From NCBI RefSeq assembly GCF_014281965.1, contig NZ_JACFTB010000001.1, forward strand, positions 186,001 to 250,000: DNA of 64,000 nt. Direction: 5' to 3'. A program made the position numbers and the translations under genes. Source of the DNA: Rhodococcus sp. BP22 (GTDB lineage Bacteria > Actinomycetota > Actinomycetes > Mycobacteriales > Mycobacteriaceae). Below, piece after piece: positions 48,082-56,581 of the stretch (positions are counted from its first letter, which is position 1; every line of letters starts with the position of its first letter). Below the pieces are notes generated by a model that made no database searches, had not been told where the DNA came from, and was given only the letters and a program-made list of their open reading frames with translations.

Positions 48082-48252
48082 TCAACTTCGCTGCGCGAGC
48101 TCCCTCGCAGCTTTCCAATCCACAGGGAGAGACTCACCGTTGATCTTGTACTTGGCGGCGATACGCCCGTTAACCGGGGAGCTACCTGAACGTATGGTGA
48201 CCACTGCTCGCTTCCGCTCTGCCTTCTTTCGACTGACTACGTTGAACACCAT
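48082..48252 (-). CDS. Small basic protein of unknown function
   Basis: The ATG at 48252 has an exceptionally strong ribosome site, GGAAGGAGG (complement of 48262-48270), spaced 9 nt. The product of 56 aa is MVFNVVSRKKAERKRAVV... with a basic N-terminus and a short beta-like stretch, YKINGESLPVDWKAARELAQ. No family is recognised. It follows the 454-aa membrane-protein gene by 42 bp and is probably co-transcribed with it. Confidence 0.5.
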   Translation of the reverse strand: MVFNVVSRKKAERKRAVVTIRSGSSPVNGRIAAKYKINGESLPVDWKAARELAQRS

Positions 48253-48294
48253 CGGGCCGGGCCTCCTTCCAACCACCGCTGAACTCCCTGCAGC

Positions 48295-49659
48295 TTACAA
48301 CGCCCCTACGACTTGAAGCCTAGCCCCGCGGTATGACCAGTACAGTCGGGCTGTCAGAACTGTGAACGCTGTGGTCAGCAGGTATATCGCCCACCAGGTG
48401 GTGTGCCAAACCCACGGTTCGACTGGTACCGCGGCTAGGGCCGCTAGTAGGACTAGAACTAGCGAGCACGCCATGAGGACACCCCGCAACGGCAACAGCA
48501 GGTTGGACACAACGTCGTGCTCCCGTGAGCGACCAATCCACGACAGCAGAAGTGCCGGTCCGACTAAGACCACTGGTGCAACTGATGACGGGATGGTGAA
48601 GGTGTCCGCAACAACCACGTTGCACAGGCGCGCAGGAATGCTCGCAAGTACCAACGCCAGCACGATCGCCGCAGCCCATCCCGTGAACCGCCGAATCCCG
48701 TGTGGCCCTGGCACGGTCGTAACCGAGAGCTCAATATTCTCTTCTACCACATGCTGAGTGGTGAGCACTACGTGAGAACGTGAGCCCCCGAGCGACGGCG
48801 AGTTCGCAATGCCCTGTCGTGCCGCCATGCGTGTGCTTTCCGAGGACTCGGGTGACGACGGCTCTTGAGCGACTTCCACGATGGCGAGTGACGACGGCAA
48901 ATCGATTTCGACGTGATAGCTGGTGTTTGACCAGCAACTCGCAGGTGTGTAGCTGAACGCAAGCGAGGAGACGCTGGACCACGGATTGTCTACCTCGAAC
49001 GGTTGGTCAAGCGAGTACTTGAAGACAACCCGTTGTGAAATAAGTTTGGCCGGGATGACGACAACTAGCAGGAAGTTCTCAGCAAAGAGCTCGGCATAGC
49101 TGACGAGCAATCGAGCGTGGGTTTGGGCATCGACAGACATTTTCGGAACGTCCCTCAAAGCAGCGCGCAATGCTTCCTGCGCAGTTTTCAATGGGTTCTC
49201 ACCACCGCGGTCAGCGCCGTCGTACTTAACGACCTTCTGGAGAGCCGCTCTGACCTTACGTGCGTGCTCCGAAGGGAACCCCACCCCACGAACGAGGTGG
49301 TCGATGAATGCGGTTGTGATCTCACCGTTCTCGCCACTTGTGAGAACGGGAAGGCTATCGCCTTCGTGTGTAACATCAAACCTCTGAATTACACGTTTCC
49401 GCAGAACCCCGAGTGGGAGAAACGCCTGCTCGCCGTTGCGCACGATGCGATCAGGGACTGTGACATCGAGGGATACATGCCTCCGTGTGTAACCCTCGGA
49501 ATCCAGCCGCAGCGAGTCAACCTGACGGTGTACCCACCGATCGTCTACTAGAAGCTTGAAATAGATTGCGCCAGTGTCACAAGCAGTCGTATCTTCGGCT
49601 CGATTCTCGGTGGCCGTGATCGACGCATCGGGGACTGACCCACAAATCGAGCGTTTCAT
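48295..49659 (-). CDS. Predicted membrane protein with large N-terminal cytosolic domain
   Basis: The open frame reaches 50010, but the ATG at 49659 follows GGAGG and gives 454 aa. Residues ~1-300 are soluble (IYFKLLVDDRWVHRQVDSLRLDSEG, later FIDHLVRGVGFPSEHARKVRAALQKVV). The last ~130 residues contain about four membrane helices (WAAAIVLALVLASIPARLC, VVLVGPALLLSWIG, GVLMACSLVLVLLAALAAV, YLLTTAFTVLTARLYW). This sensor-plus-membrane architecture recalls some defence effectors, but no family could be named. Confidence 0.6.
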   Translation of the reverse strand: MKRSICGSVPDASITATENRAEDTTACDTGAIYFKLLVDDRWVHRQVDSLRLDSEGYTRRHVSLDVTVPDRIVRNGEQAFLPLGVLRKRVIQRFDVTHEGDSLPVLTSGENGEITTAFIDHLVRGVGFPSEHARKVRAALQKVVKYDGADRGGENPLKTAQEALRAALRDVPKMSVDAQTHARLLVSYAELFAENFLLVVVIPAKLISQRVVFKYSLDQPFEVDNPWSSVSSLAFSYTPASCWSNTSYHVEIDLPSSLAIVEVAQEPSSPESSESTRMAARQGIANSPSLGGSRSHVVLTTQHVVEENIELSVTTVPGPHGIRRFTGWAAAIVLALVLASIPARLCNVVVADTFTIPSSVAPVVLVGPALLLSWIGRSREHDVVSNLLLPLRGVLMACSLVLVLLAALAAVPVEPWVWHTTWWAIYLLTTAFTVLTARLYWSYRGARLQVVGAL

Positions 49660-49937
49660 GGCACCTCCGAGCACGCCTCTGATGCGCCAACCCCTCAAGC
49701 CTTCTCTGCACATAGATAAGAGGCTAGAGCCTTCAACCCGATTCCTGATCAACTGCGAGCAGTTGTGGGAAAACAGGCCTAAGAGCCTCGTTGCTCTGGG
49801 GATACACCCTGGCGGACGCTTCCGACTTGCATCGGTATGCAGCCCGCGTTCGAACATTGCGGTGTTTGTAGCGTGCTGTAGGAGATCCGCGGGGATGGCT
49901 CGGGCGCTTCCTGCCACCCATCGGCCGGCGTACATGG

Positions 49938-50085
49938 GTTGACTCAGTTCGGGTGTGCCGTCCCCGTGGTCTCCGTCCGGGGTTTGGCCCAACAGAGGCG
50001 TGCGCATCACCTGGTGGTGCCCGGAAGTCGGAATGCCGATCTCGGATACCTATCCGATTGGGCAGCAACGAATCTGGAGGATATG
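49938..50085 (+). ncRNA. Candidate bridge RNA of the IS110 element
   Basis: IS110 elements with the non-coding stretch on the 5' side of the transposase are known to encode a bridge RNA there that pairs with donor and target DNA. This leader of ~150 nt has an inverted repeat around 50007-50024 and a perfect 7-bp stem at 50042-50048 / 50051-50057, and ends just before the GGAGG ribosome site. RNA boundaries and the binding loops were not derived. Confidence 0.4.
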
Positions 50086-50089
50086 TTCG

Positions 50090-51163
50090 ATGATTGTTAT
50101 CGGTGTGGATCCACATAAAGAAACGCATACGGCGACGGCCGTCGATGAGGTGACGAATACCAATCTGGGGTCGATCCGGATCCGGTCGACTCTGGAGGAT
50201 TACGCCCGGTTGTTGGTGTGGGCGCAGCAGTGGCCGAAACGCCGGTGGGCGGTGGAAAACGCGCGCGGGTTGGGTCATCATCTGGCGTTGTGGCTGGTTG
50301 CGCAGCGTGAGCATGTTGTCGATGTGCCGTCGACGTCGACGGCGCGGGTGCGGCAACTCTCGCGCGGGAACCGGCGTAAGAACGATCGAATCGACGCGGC
50401 CGCTGCGGCGTGTGTGGCCGCGCTGCAAGGCGACGGGTATCCAGTGGTAGTCGAGGACCATACCGATGTGTTGCGGATCCTCGACGAACGCCGCCGGAGT
50501 CTGGTGTCGCAGAGCATCCGGGTCCGGAACCAGTTGCACGCATTGCTGCGCGAGCTCGTGCCCGGCGGAGCGAAAACCGATCTGGACTCGGAGAAGGCTG
50601 CGGTCTTGTTGCGCTTCATCGCCCCCAATACACCGAGTGATGCGATGCGGAAGGCAATCGCGTTGGAGATGGTCGGTGACTTGCGACGTCTGCACGTGCA
50701 AGTCTTGGAGATCACCGAACGCACCCAGGCCGTTCTCGCCGATTGCGAAACGAGTCTGCTGGCGATTCATGGTGTCGGCCCAGTGATGGCGGGCCGAATC
50801 CTGGCGCACACCGGGAACCCCTTCCGGTTCCCATCGGAGGCGGCGTTCGCGAACTTCACCGGCACCGCACCGATCGAAGTATCGAGTGCCGACAACACCA
50901 GACATCGACTTTCCCGCGGCGGCGACCGCACCCTGAACGCTGCGGTGCACATCGTTGCTGTCTGCCAAGCCCGCACTCCCGGATCCGAAGGGCACACCTA
51001 CTACCACCGCAAAATCAGCGAAGGCAAAACGCCGCGCGCAGCACAACGATGCTTGAAAAGGCAAGTCGTGAAACGACTCTGGGCCGTGATGCGTGTCGAT
51101 GAGGTGAGGCGGGCCAGTGCTTCCCGTAGCCACCTACCACCGACCCGCCTTGCAAGAGCGTAG
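50090..51163 (+). CDS. IS110-family DEDD transposase
   Basis: The ATG at 50090 follows GGAGG and gives 357 aa. The N-terminal RuvC-like domain carries D7 (IVIGVDPHKETHT), E56 (WAVENARGLGHH) and D99/D102 (RRKNDRIDAAAAA). The C-terminal Tnp_20 domain has LLAIHGVGPVMAGRILAHTG and RLSRGGDRTLN, with Ser residues in IEVSSADN that may include the catalytic serine. It appears intact and could be active. Confidence 0.92.
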   Translation: MIVIGVDPHKETHTATAVDEVTNTNLGSIRIRSTLEDYARLLVWAQQWPKRRWAVENARGLGHHLALWLVAQREHVVDVPSTSTARVRQLSRGNRRKNDRIDAAAAACVAALQGDGYPVVVEDHTDVLRILDERRRSLVSQSIRVRNQLHALLRELVPGGAKTDLDSEKAAVLLRFIAPNTPSDAMRKAIALEMVGDLRRLHVQVLEITERTQAVLADCETSLLAIHGVGPVMAGRILAHTGNPFRFPSEAAFANFTGTAPIEVSSADNTRHRLSRGGDRTLNAAVHIVAVCQARTPGSEGHTYYHRKISEGKTPRAAQRCLKRQVVKRLWAVMRVDEVRRASASRSHLPPTRLARA

Positions 51164-51532
51164 CATAGCTCGAACATGTGTTCTAGTTGTTGTCGCGACG
51201 ACTTTTCGGGGCGCGAGGTGTGGCAATTCCCCGAATGCGGTCGCTCCCCCAAGGGACAAGAGTTACTATTTATCTAAACCAGACACATACATTAAATTGC
51301 CGCCGTGGAGGGGGTTGCTGTATGTCGTCAAGCCCGCAGCACAGGAGCCGTGGCCCACCTCGCCTCAAATTAGTGAGGCTCACAAAACGAATTCCCGCGT
51401 AAAAAGTCGATCTTCGAACGATTGCGGGCACCTTCCCCTCTGCAACCAGGCCGCCGCACAATCGCGAACGGACAGCACAACAACCTACCTAATACGAAGC
51501 AAACCAAACACTTTGAAAGTGAAGTGGGAAAA
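51164..51532. other. Intergenic region after the IS element (369 bp)
   Basis: No gene is supported. The stretch is less GC-rich than its surroundings and contains an SOS-like palindrome at 51170-51185. A promoter for the small-peptide gene at 51533 is expected here but not located. Confidence 0.4.
51170..51185. promoter_or_regulatory. LexA-box-like palindrome next to the IS110 end
   Basis: TCGAAC-ATGT-GTTCTA matches TCGAAC-N4-GTTCGA at 11 of 12 fixed positions and is as good as the box before the radical SAM gene. The nearest plus-strand gene starts 350 bp away, so its target is unclear. It may be the remnant promoter of a gene displaced by the IS. Confidence 0.5.
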
Positions 51533-51757
51533 ATGCCGTCACCCAAAGAGATAAACGCCCTCGCGACCTCTCTCAGCGAGAAGGGATTGATCAACCTCGA
51601 TGCGTCCATGAAAGACCATCTTGATGCTGCCGAGAACGCCCTGGCTGCCGTCAAAAACCCAGCAGAACTTGCCGGGTGGTATGCCCTCGGCGGCGACCAC
51701 TACGTCATCGTCTGCGGCGCCGTAGAGCGCGGTGCCGAGGTGATAAACCCCGGTTAG
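51533..51757 (+). CDS. Small protein overlapping the next gene (possible peptide precursor)
   Basis: From the ATG at 51533 this gives 74 aa. The N-terminal half is helical and charged (MPSPKEINALATSLSEKGLI, then SMKDHLDAAENALAAV). The C-terminal half reads AGWYALGGDHYVIVCGAVER, with one Cys and several Gly. The leader-like plus Gly/aromatic-rich tail layout recalls peptide precursors, but no known leader motif is present. Its last 81 nt overlap the following frame (+2). I cannot name a family. Confidence 0.45.
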   Translation: MPSPKEINALATSLSEKGLINLDASMKDHLDAAENALAAVKNPAELAGWYALGGDHYVIVCGAVERGAEVINPG

Positions 51758-53064
51758 TCGCCGCCTGGAAAGGGCCCCGATGTTTTCACTGCGGAAGCAC
51801 CGGGGTCAGGGTTGCCTCTACGACGGGAGTCACCTTGCGCATTGCCCATACTCATCGCGAGCGGATAGTTGAGGTTTGCAATCTCTGTGTCGGCTGGTTG
51901 AATACTCTGGACCAACTCCTCCCGACGGAGGACTGTGACCTACGGGCGGCATGGAACGTTCCGAGCGTACATGCTGTCGAGGACAAAATAGTCGCTGAGT
52001 GCGCGACGTTTCTATATGTCGCCACACGCACAGCTGAGTCGAACCCATGGCCAGAACTTTCCGCCGCAACTGAGAATCTAACTGACGCACTGGCGCGCGT
52101 AGCACGGCCGCGTTGGCACCTCGAAATGCTTCAGGGAAACCCGCATCTGGTGTGGCCCATCGCAATGTCGCATGCCATCCTTAACCGGTTAGGCGTTACA
52201 GACTCTGCGTACGACGCGTGCGTGCGGCAATGCGTGGAACTTGGCTGGAATACAACAGTTGACCGACTGCTGTTTCGCACACTCGAGACTCGCTGGATCC
52301 AGGCAGTTTGGTCGGACAGACAGCCTGATGTCGACACGATCTTGGCAGTCGCACCGATTGGCCCGCCTTCCATCGTCGCACGTCGCGAAGACGTGTATGC
52401 CTTTACCCACATGCTGTTCTACGTGACGGATTTCGGCCACAATCGTCTTCCCGAGTGCCTAGATCGCGGAGTGCTTGCGGAACAACTCGACGCGTATCTC
52501 GCTTGGCAATTATGGGAAAACGACCTTGACACAACAGGGGAACTTCTTTCCGCCGCATACTTGTGCGATGTTCCGTCTCTATATTCCGAAATCGTCCTTG
52601 CTCTTCTGTGGCCTGAACTTCAGCACGGACTTAGCCGAGGACCGGCACTACCTTGTTCGTTAGACAGTTCTATCGAATCAGACCCGATGCGCCATTTCAG
52701 CGCCTGCTACCACACGACACTAGTTTCAGGCATACTCGCCGCATCTATTGCGCTCAGTGGGTTTGACCCCGATGGCCCGCAGAGTTCGGGTTCGCCAGTG
52801 GAGTCCAGCTATAGCGCAGTACTGCAAATACTAGGCATCGCCGGCGCAGCGAACGGCTGGAACACCAGGGTCAGTGGGATATTCGCATCTCAGTCGGTGT
52901 CCAACGCGCTGATGTTCGACGGCGCAACGAGCTTCGCATATCACCGGAACGCATTCGATACCTCCAAAAGTCTATCCACGAACTCGCAGCAATTGAACGT
53001 AAGTACGCCGACGCTACGGCACGTCGGGGAAGCACTTCGCTTCGGCGAAGCCGTGGGATCATGA
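51676..53064 (+). CDS. Zinc-ribbon protein with DUF6895-like C-terminal region
   Basis: This protein of up to 462 aa starts at a GTG that overlaps the 74-aa gene. An alternative is that the two frames are joined by frameshifting. A zinc-ribbon-like pair of CxxC motifs is at residues 36-39 and 68-71 (CFHCGSTG, EVCNLCVGW). The rest is helical and includes DVYAFTHMLFYVTDFGHNRLP followed by LDTTGELLSAAYLCDVP, a pattern I associate from memory with DUF6895-like actinobacterial proteins of unknown function. The true start remains unsettled, since no good ribosome site is seen. Confidence 0.55.
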   Translation: MVCPRRRPLRHRLRRRRARCRGDKPRLVAAWKGPRCFHCGSTGVRVASTTGVTLRIAHTHRERIVEVCNLCVGWLNTLDQLLPTEDCDLRAAWNVPSVHAVEDKIVAECATFLYVATRTAESNPWPELSAATENLTDALARVARPRWHLEMLQGNPHLVWPIAMSHAILNRLGVTDSAYDACVRQCVELGWNTTVDRLLFRTLETRWIQAVWSDRQPDVDTILAVAPIGPPSIVARREDVYAFTHMLFYVTDFGHNRLPECLDRGVLAEQLDAYLAWQLWENDLDTTGELLSAAYLCDVPSLYSEIVLALLWPELQHGLSRGPALPCSLDSSIESDPMRHFSACYHTTLVSGILAASIALSGFDPDGPQSSGSPVESSYSAVLQILGIAGAANGWNTRVSGIFASQSVSNALMFDGATSFAYHRNAFDTSKSLSTNSQQLNVSTPTLRHVGEALRFGEAVGS

Positions 53065-53467
53065 TGGCCATCATCGCTGGCGCGTGACGAACGCGCCGAA
53101 AAGCCCGGCTGCATTAGTTGTGTCATAAAGGGCTCTTCTCCCCGGAGAAGAGCCACAAATCCGGTTGACCGCCTACACAAAGCGGACTGGCTCAGTCGTT
53201 GATGTTCGAACGGACGTCGCCTTGACAGATACAGAGGCACCCGAACGTGGACGATCGCGTGTCAACAGGGTTCAGATTCGATTCATTTGACACTTCTCGT
53301 CAGGTTCTCACGTCCCAACCGCAGGCTGACCTCCTGGCCAACACTGCGACTCGCGTTCCGCCCAGACGCCGGGTGTGACTTTCAGGAAGTGGGTGAGCGA
53401 TTGCAGCAACTGAGCGCCAGTTTCACGTGTAGTGATCTTCGAGGGCGGAGCAGATAGGATTCCCTGC
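53065..53467. other. Intergenic region (403 bp)
   Basis: Contains a hairpin terminator (53131-53154), then about 300 bp without a recognisable gene. AGGA at 53456-53459 is the likely ribosome site of the HEPN-like gene. Confidence 0.4.
53131..53154 (+). terminator. Hairpin terminator after the zinc-ribbon protein gene
   Basis: 11-bp perfect stem (53131-53141 / 53144-53154) with a 2-nt spacer, 67 bp after the stop codon. No T-run follows. Confidence 0.55.
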
Positions 53468-54751
53468 GTGGACTGGGCTTTCTCCGATGAGGTGATACCA
53501 CCGTGTGTGGTCGGTTTCATGATCCTGTTGCCTGATCCGATCCCGATCCCCCAGAAGGCAACCTGGTTCACGTCGACTGACGAGAGCGCTCCCGAGCTGA
53601 GAGAGACCGCACAAATTCCACAATCAGGAGTTGACCCGATTCATCTCGACGACGAGGGGCGAAACTTCGTCTCCCTTCGGTTCTGGCAGATGAGGGATGA
53701 GTCCCCGATCCCTTTCGCTCACGAGAACGAACTCCTCATGAAGGCGTTCGCGGCAATGCACCCGGGTGACCATGACAATCCACACCCGGACGACTCGGGT
53801 CTCGGCGATGAAACCGCAGATGACCTCGAATTGGAAGAACGCTATCGAACAGTCGTTGAAGCAGTCACGTTCCACAGCGCCGAGCCAACCGCGTCCACGC
53901 CGATTGACAGATGCCTGAAGGCCTTACTGCAGTTTCATCGCGCCTATCGAATGATGGCAGATCGACCGCTTTCCGTACTCACGGTCAAACGCCTGTTCCC
54001 ACTGGCGCTTGTCTTTACCCGAGCGTTAGAGGATACGACGGTCACACCGCTCGGTCTCTATGCCTTGAATGGATCTCCACCGAATCTTGGAGGCCTCGTC
54101 TCCGAGATTCGGCGAGAGGTATTCGACCAGGTCGCAGGGTTGCAGAAGCGGCTGGATCAGTACGACCCCCTCGCCAGGTTCCTGGAAAGCCGAACCGACG
54201 CCGCGTACGAGCTTCACGGGCCGGGTTCGTACCGCGACGCGATCATTCACCTCGGAATAGCTTGTGAAGTCCTGTTCGACGGACTCCTCGGAATGCTGAT
54301 GTGGGAGGAGGGCACCCCGGTTGAGCGCGCGGCGGAAGTGTTCTCAGCACCCATCACAACTCGGATCAAAAACCAGTTCCATCCCCGATTGAAAGGCACG
54401 TGGAAGCTGGATCGCGGAGAGCTCGGCGCCTGGAGTGTTGAGGTCGCCGGCGTACGGAACCGCGTAGTGCACGCGGGATACCTGCCAACCATGCAGGAAG
54501 CACTCGCCGCAGAAGCTGCCGCTGACCAATTGCGCGACTTCGTCGCACGCAAACTGGCGAACGCCGGAAGTCAGTATCCGTACACCGGCCTCACCTTCTT
54601 CGGTGAGGGCGACGTACCGCACGGAATCCCAACTCTGAACAAGTCTGCTCGGAAATGGGTCGAGGAGAACCGCGCCAACCTCTCGACAAAAGGAGATCAG
54701 CACCGCAAGTGGCGGGAGGCCGTCAACGACGACGTCGCGCGACGCGGCTAA
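53468..54751 (+). CDS. HEPN-like protein with an Rx4H motif, possible antiviral ribonuclease
   Basis: Start GTG at 53468 with AGGA 8 nt upstream; 427 aa. The N-terminal half is acidic with no recognised motif. The C-terminal half is helical: SYRDAIIHLGIACEVLFDGLLG, then Arg330-Asn-Arg-Val-Val-His335 in VRNRVVHAGYLPTMQEA. This Rx4H is the catalytic signature of HEPN RNases found in abortive-infection, toxin-antitoxin and CRISPR effectors. Position in an island beside a restriction system supports a defence role. No partner gene is adjacent, so it may act alone, as ApeA-type proteins do. Confidence 0.6.
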   Translation: MDWAFSDEVIPPCVVGFMILLPDPIPIPQKATWFTSTDESAPELRETAQIPQSGVDPIHLDDEGRNFVSLRFWQMRDESPIPFAHENELLMKAFAAMHPGDHDNPHPDDSGLGDETADDLELEERYRTVVEAVTFHSAEPTASTPIDRCLKALLQFHRAYRMMADRPLSVLTVKRLFPLALVFTRALEDTTVTPLGLYALNGSPPNLGGLVSEIRREVFDQVAGLQKRLDQYDPLARFLESRTDAAYELHGPGSYRDAIIHLGIACEVLFDGLLGMLMWEEGTPVERAAEVFSAPITTRIKNQFHPRLKGTWKLDRGELGAWSVEVAGVRNRVVHAGYLPTMQEALAAEAAADQLRDFVARKLANAGSQYPYTGLTFFGEGDVPHGIPTLNKSARKWVEENRANLSTKGDQHRKWREAVNDDVARRG

Positions 54752-54947
54752 CCCTGGAACAGGAACTTGCAGTCGCTGGCCGATTGCATCCAGACGGACG
54801 ATTCGCTTGTTCAATAAACGGTCGTTGACTGAACAGGTAGAACGCTACTCAGAACGAACCCGAATTACCGACACTAATGTTCAAAAACCCGTTCAGAAAT
54901 TGTGCCTTCGACCAAATAAAATGAACACCTTTTGAACTGAGATCGCC

Positions 54948-55052
54948 GTGACGCTCGTCGGACCGGTGCGCGTGAGCACCGACAAACAGGAGACGCAGCA
55001 CCCTCCGGGTGCGCTCGACGAGAGCGTTCGCCGTCTCGGGCATTGGCCGCAA
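54948..55052 (+). pseudogene. Serine recombinase (resolvase/invertase) N-terminal remnant
   Basis: The frame begins MTLVGPVRVSTDKQETQ and continues GALDESVRRLG, matching the first strand, catalytic-Ser loop and helix of serine recombinases (usual form YxRVSTxxQ). The catalytic Ser is kept, but the sequence loses all similarity after ~35 residues. An 8-bp inverted repeat flanks the AT-rich stretch just upstream (about 54888 to 54930), which could be part of an old res site. Confidence 0.5.
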
Positions 55053-55397
55053 TTCTTCGGGCAGATGGCCCATCGTCACCCTCACGAAGAGGCGACGGCG
55101 GACCCCGCCAGACCGGGTGAAAATCAGGCGCGAAAGGCAGCCATGACGTCACCATGCCGCCCAGCCGGGGAAACCTCGCTCAGCCGCATCGAATGCTGGC
55201 GCTTGAAGGCCGATACGACAATCGCCGCCGCCCCGATGGCAGGGGCCGCCGCGAACAGACCGCGCCGAGCGGAGCGAGAGCTCCCACCATCCGAACCGTC
55301 CAGGCGCCACGCTAGGACACCGTCCGGATGTCCCCGGCGAATGCCGTAGATGCAGCGGACGCTGTGTCGGAAGTTCCGTCACGACTAGGGACGGCCG

Positions 55398-55940
55398 ATG
55401 AGCGAGCGAGCCGGGGATACAGCAGACGGCCGCAAGGCCGCCACACCCGCAGCAGCCGATCCGGCGCCGGCTGATCGCGGCCCCACCTCTCGCAGCAGAG
55501 CGCGCCAGGGGCGCGAACTAGGCCGACAGGACGCAGCGGCACAAGAGGTTGCGAGCGGGCGAGTAACCGACCCGGAACGGGCCGCAGGCGCGCCAGCGCC
55601 GAGCACCGCTACGGACACGCCGCCGCAGCGGACCAGGGCACCCCGAAGGGGGCGCCGACAGGAGAGAACGAGAAGGCCGCCCGCGGCCGCCCGAGAGAAC
55701 CCTGACGGCGATAAGGACCCGAGCGCCAGCGAGGGCGACGAGGCGCCAGCCGAGGAGGTCGTCCCGGCTCTGCCGGGCAAACAAGGGTGTAGTGAGCGAA
55801 GCGAACGAAACCCGCCGTGCGTCACGACTCCTTATGCCCTTTTAGCTTGGAGCCACAGCCACCGACCCAGAGCGTTAGCGGCGGGAGGTTGCGTACGTGG
55901 CGAACTGGGGAAACAGTCGATTTCAGCGGGGGTTGCGTAG
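55398..55940 (+). CDS. Low-complexity Ala/Pro/Arg/Glu-rich ORF, doubtful gene
   Basis: Starts at an ATG with a weak AGGGA upstream and could encode 180 aa, predicted disordered and highly charged, with no conserved domain. Codon third positions are only moderately GC-rich, and an equally long frame is open on the other strand, so it may not be a real gene. Confidence 0.2.
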   Translation: MSERAGDTADGRKAATPAAADPAPADRGPTSRSRARQGRELGRQDAAAQEVASGRVTDPERAAGAPAPSTATDTPPQRTRAPRRGRRQERTRRPPAAARENPDGDKDPSASEGDEAPAEEVVPALPGKQGCSERSERNPPCVTTPYALLAWSHSHRPRALAAGGCVRGELGKQSISAGVA

Positions 55941-56581
55941 TACGCAGACCCCTCGAAGAGGGGCAATATAGAGGTACGCAAACCCCTGGCGCGTAGCGCC
56001 ATTTCCGCAGGTAGAGGCGGTGACGGCGTGGGTACTATGTTTCAGATCACTGACGCAGAGGGCGCAAACCCCGTTTTTGGGTTTGAGCCGGCTTCAGGAT
56101 CGCCGGCGAGCGCAGCGAGTGGCGGGGCTGCATCGTCGATGGCGTCAGGGTTCACGGGCCGCCTCAGCGGGTCGTGCAGCCGCGGCGTGGCCGTGCCCGT
56201 GGCGTCAGCCGCGGGTCATCAGTTGGGTCTCCAGTGTGGAACAGCAGGCGGCCTCGGCCGCCGTCCCAACCTCCGCGTAGGTGCAGCGTTCTCGTGGGTC
56301 CGATGCCCGCGCGTGAGCGCGCTTATAGAGCAGTTGGCATCGGTGAGGGCCCCACGAGAAAGCGGAACCGCAGCGGCCCCGGCCGCGATGTCGATCAGAG
56401 CGCCGAAGGCGCACCAGCTCTTCGCCGGGGTACTCGGGTCTGTCCGCTTTTCCCTCCGGTCTCGCTCGGCATCGGTCGCGGCAGCGACCGGTCAGGGCTG
56501 CGCTGCCAGTCGTGGCAGCAGCCGATGAAACAGGCTATTCGCCGCGACTGAGGCGATCCTTTTCTCCGGGCGCGTAGCGCC
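55796..56581. repeat. Cluster of short palindromes with GCTXCGC-type centres
   Basis: GCGAAGC at 55796-55802, GCGTAGC at 55991-55997 (inside a 13-nt palindrome), GCGCAGC at 56110-56116, GCTGCGC at 56497-56503, and GCGTAGC at 56572-56578 (inside a second copy of the 13-nt palindrome, 56569-56581). On one strand or the other each reads GCTXCGC. Other hairpins lie between them, including 56247-56262. Confidence 0.5.
56289..56360. repeat. Long imperfect inverted repeat with a nested hairpin
   Basis: Arms 56289-56298 / 56351-56360 (10 bp) and 56300-56307 / 56336-56343 (8 bp) pair perfectly, separated by an asymmetric bulge. Within the loop is a 5-bp hairpin (56309-56313 / 56318-56322). It could form a cruciform, as plasmid origins and replicon ends often do. 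Confidence 0.6.

Larger units (their letters stand above)
49938..51165 (+). mobile_element. IS110-family insertion sequence (ends approximate)
   Basis: One DEDD transposase gene with ~150 nt of structured non-coding sequence before it and no terminal inverted repeats, as typical for IS110 elements. The exact ends cannot be fixed without an empty site. The left end is placed near 49938 and the right end just after the transposase stop. The antisense membrane-protein frame upstream ends at 49659, so no gene is clearly interrupted. Confidence 0.75.

Noticed and set aside
49733-51133. 466-aa open frame on the minus strand across the IS element
   Set aside because: Antisense to the DEDD transposase whose catalytic residues are all in the plus frame.
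55385-56551. Several overlapping long frames on both strands
   Set aside because: Low-complexity Ala/Arg/Pro/Gly translations, open in several frames at once, without conserved motifs. Kept only as one doubtful entry.
56020-56581. True end of a linear chromosome or plasmid
   Set aside because: Sequence continues with normal genes on both sides, so no terminus exists at this place in the assembly. Only the resemblance is reported.
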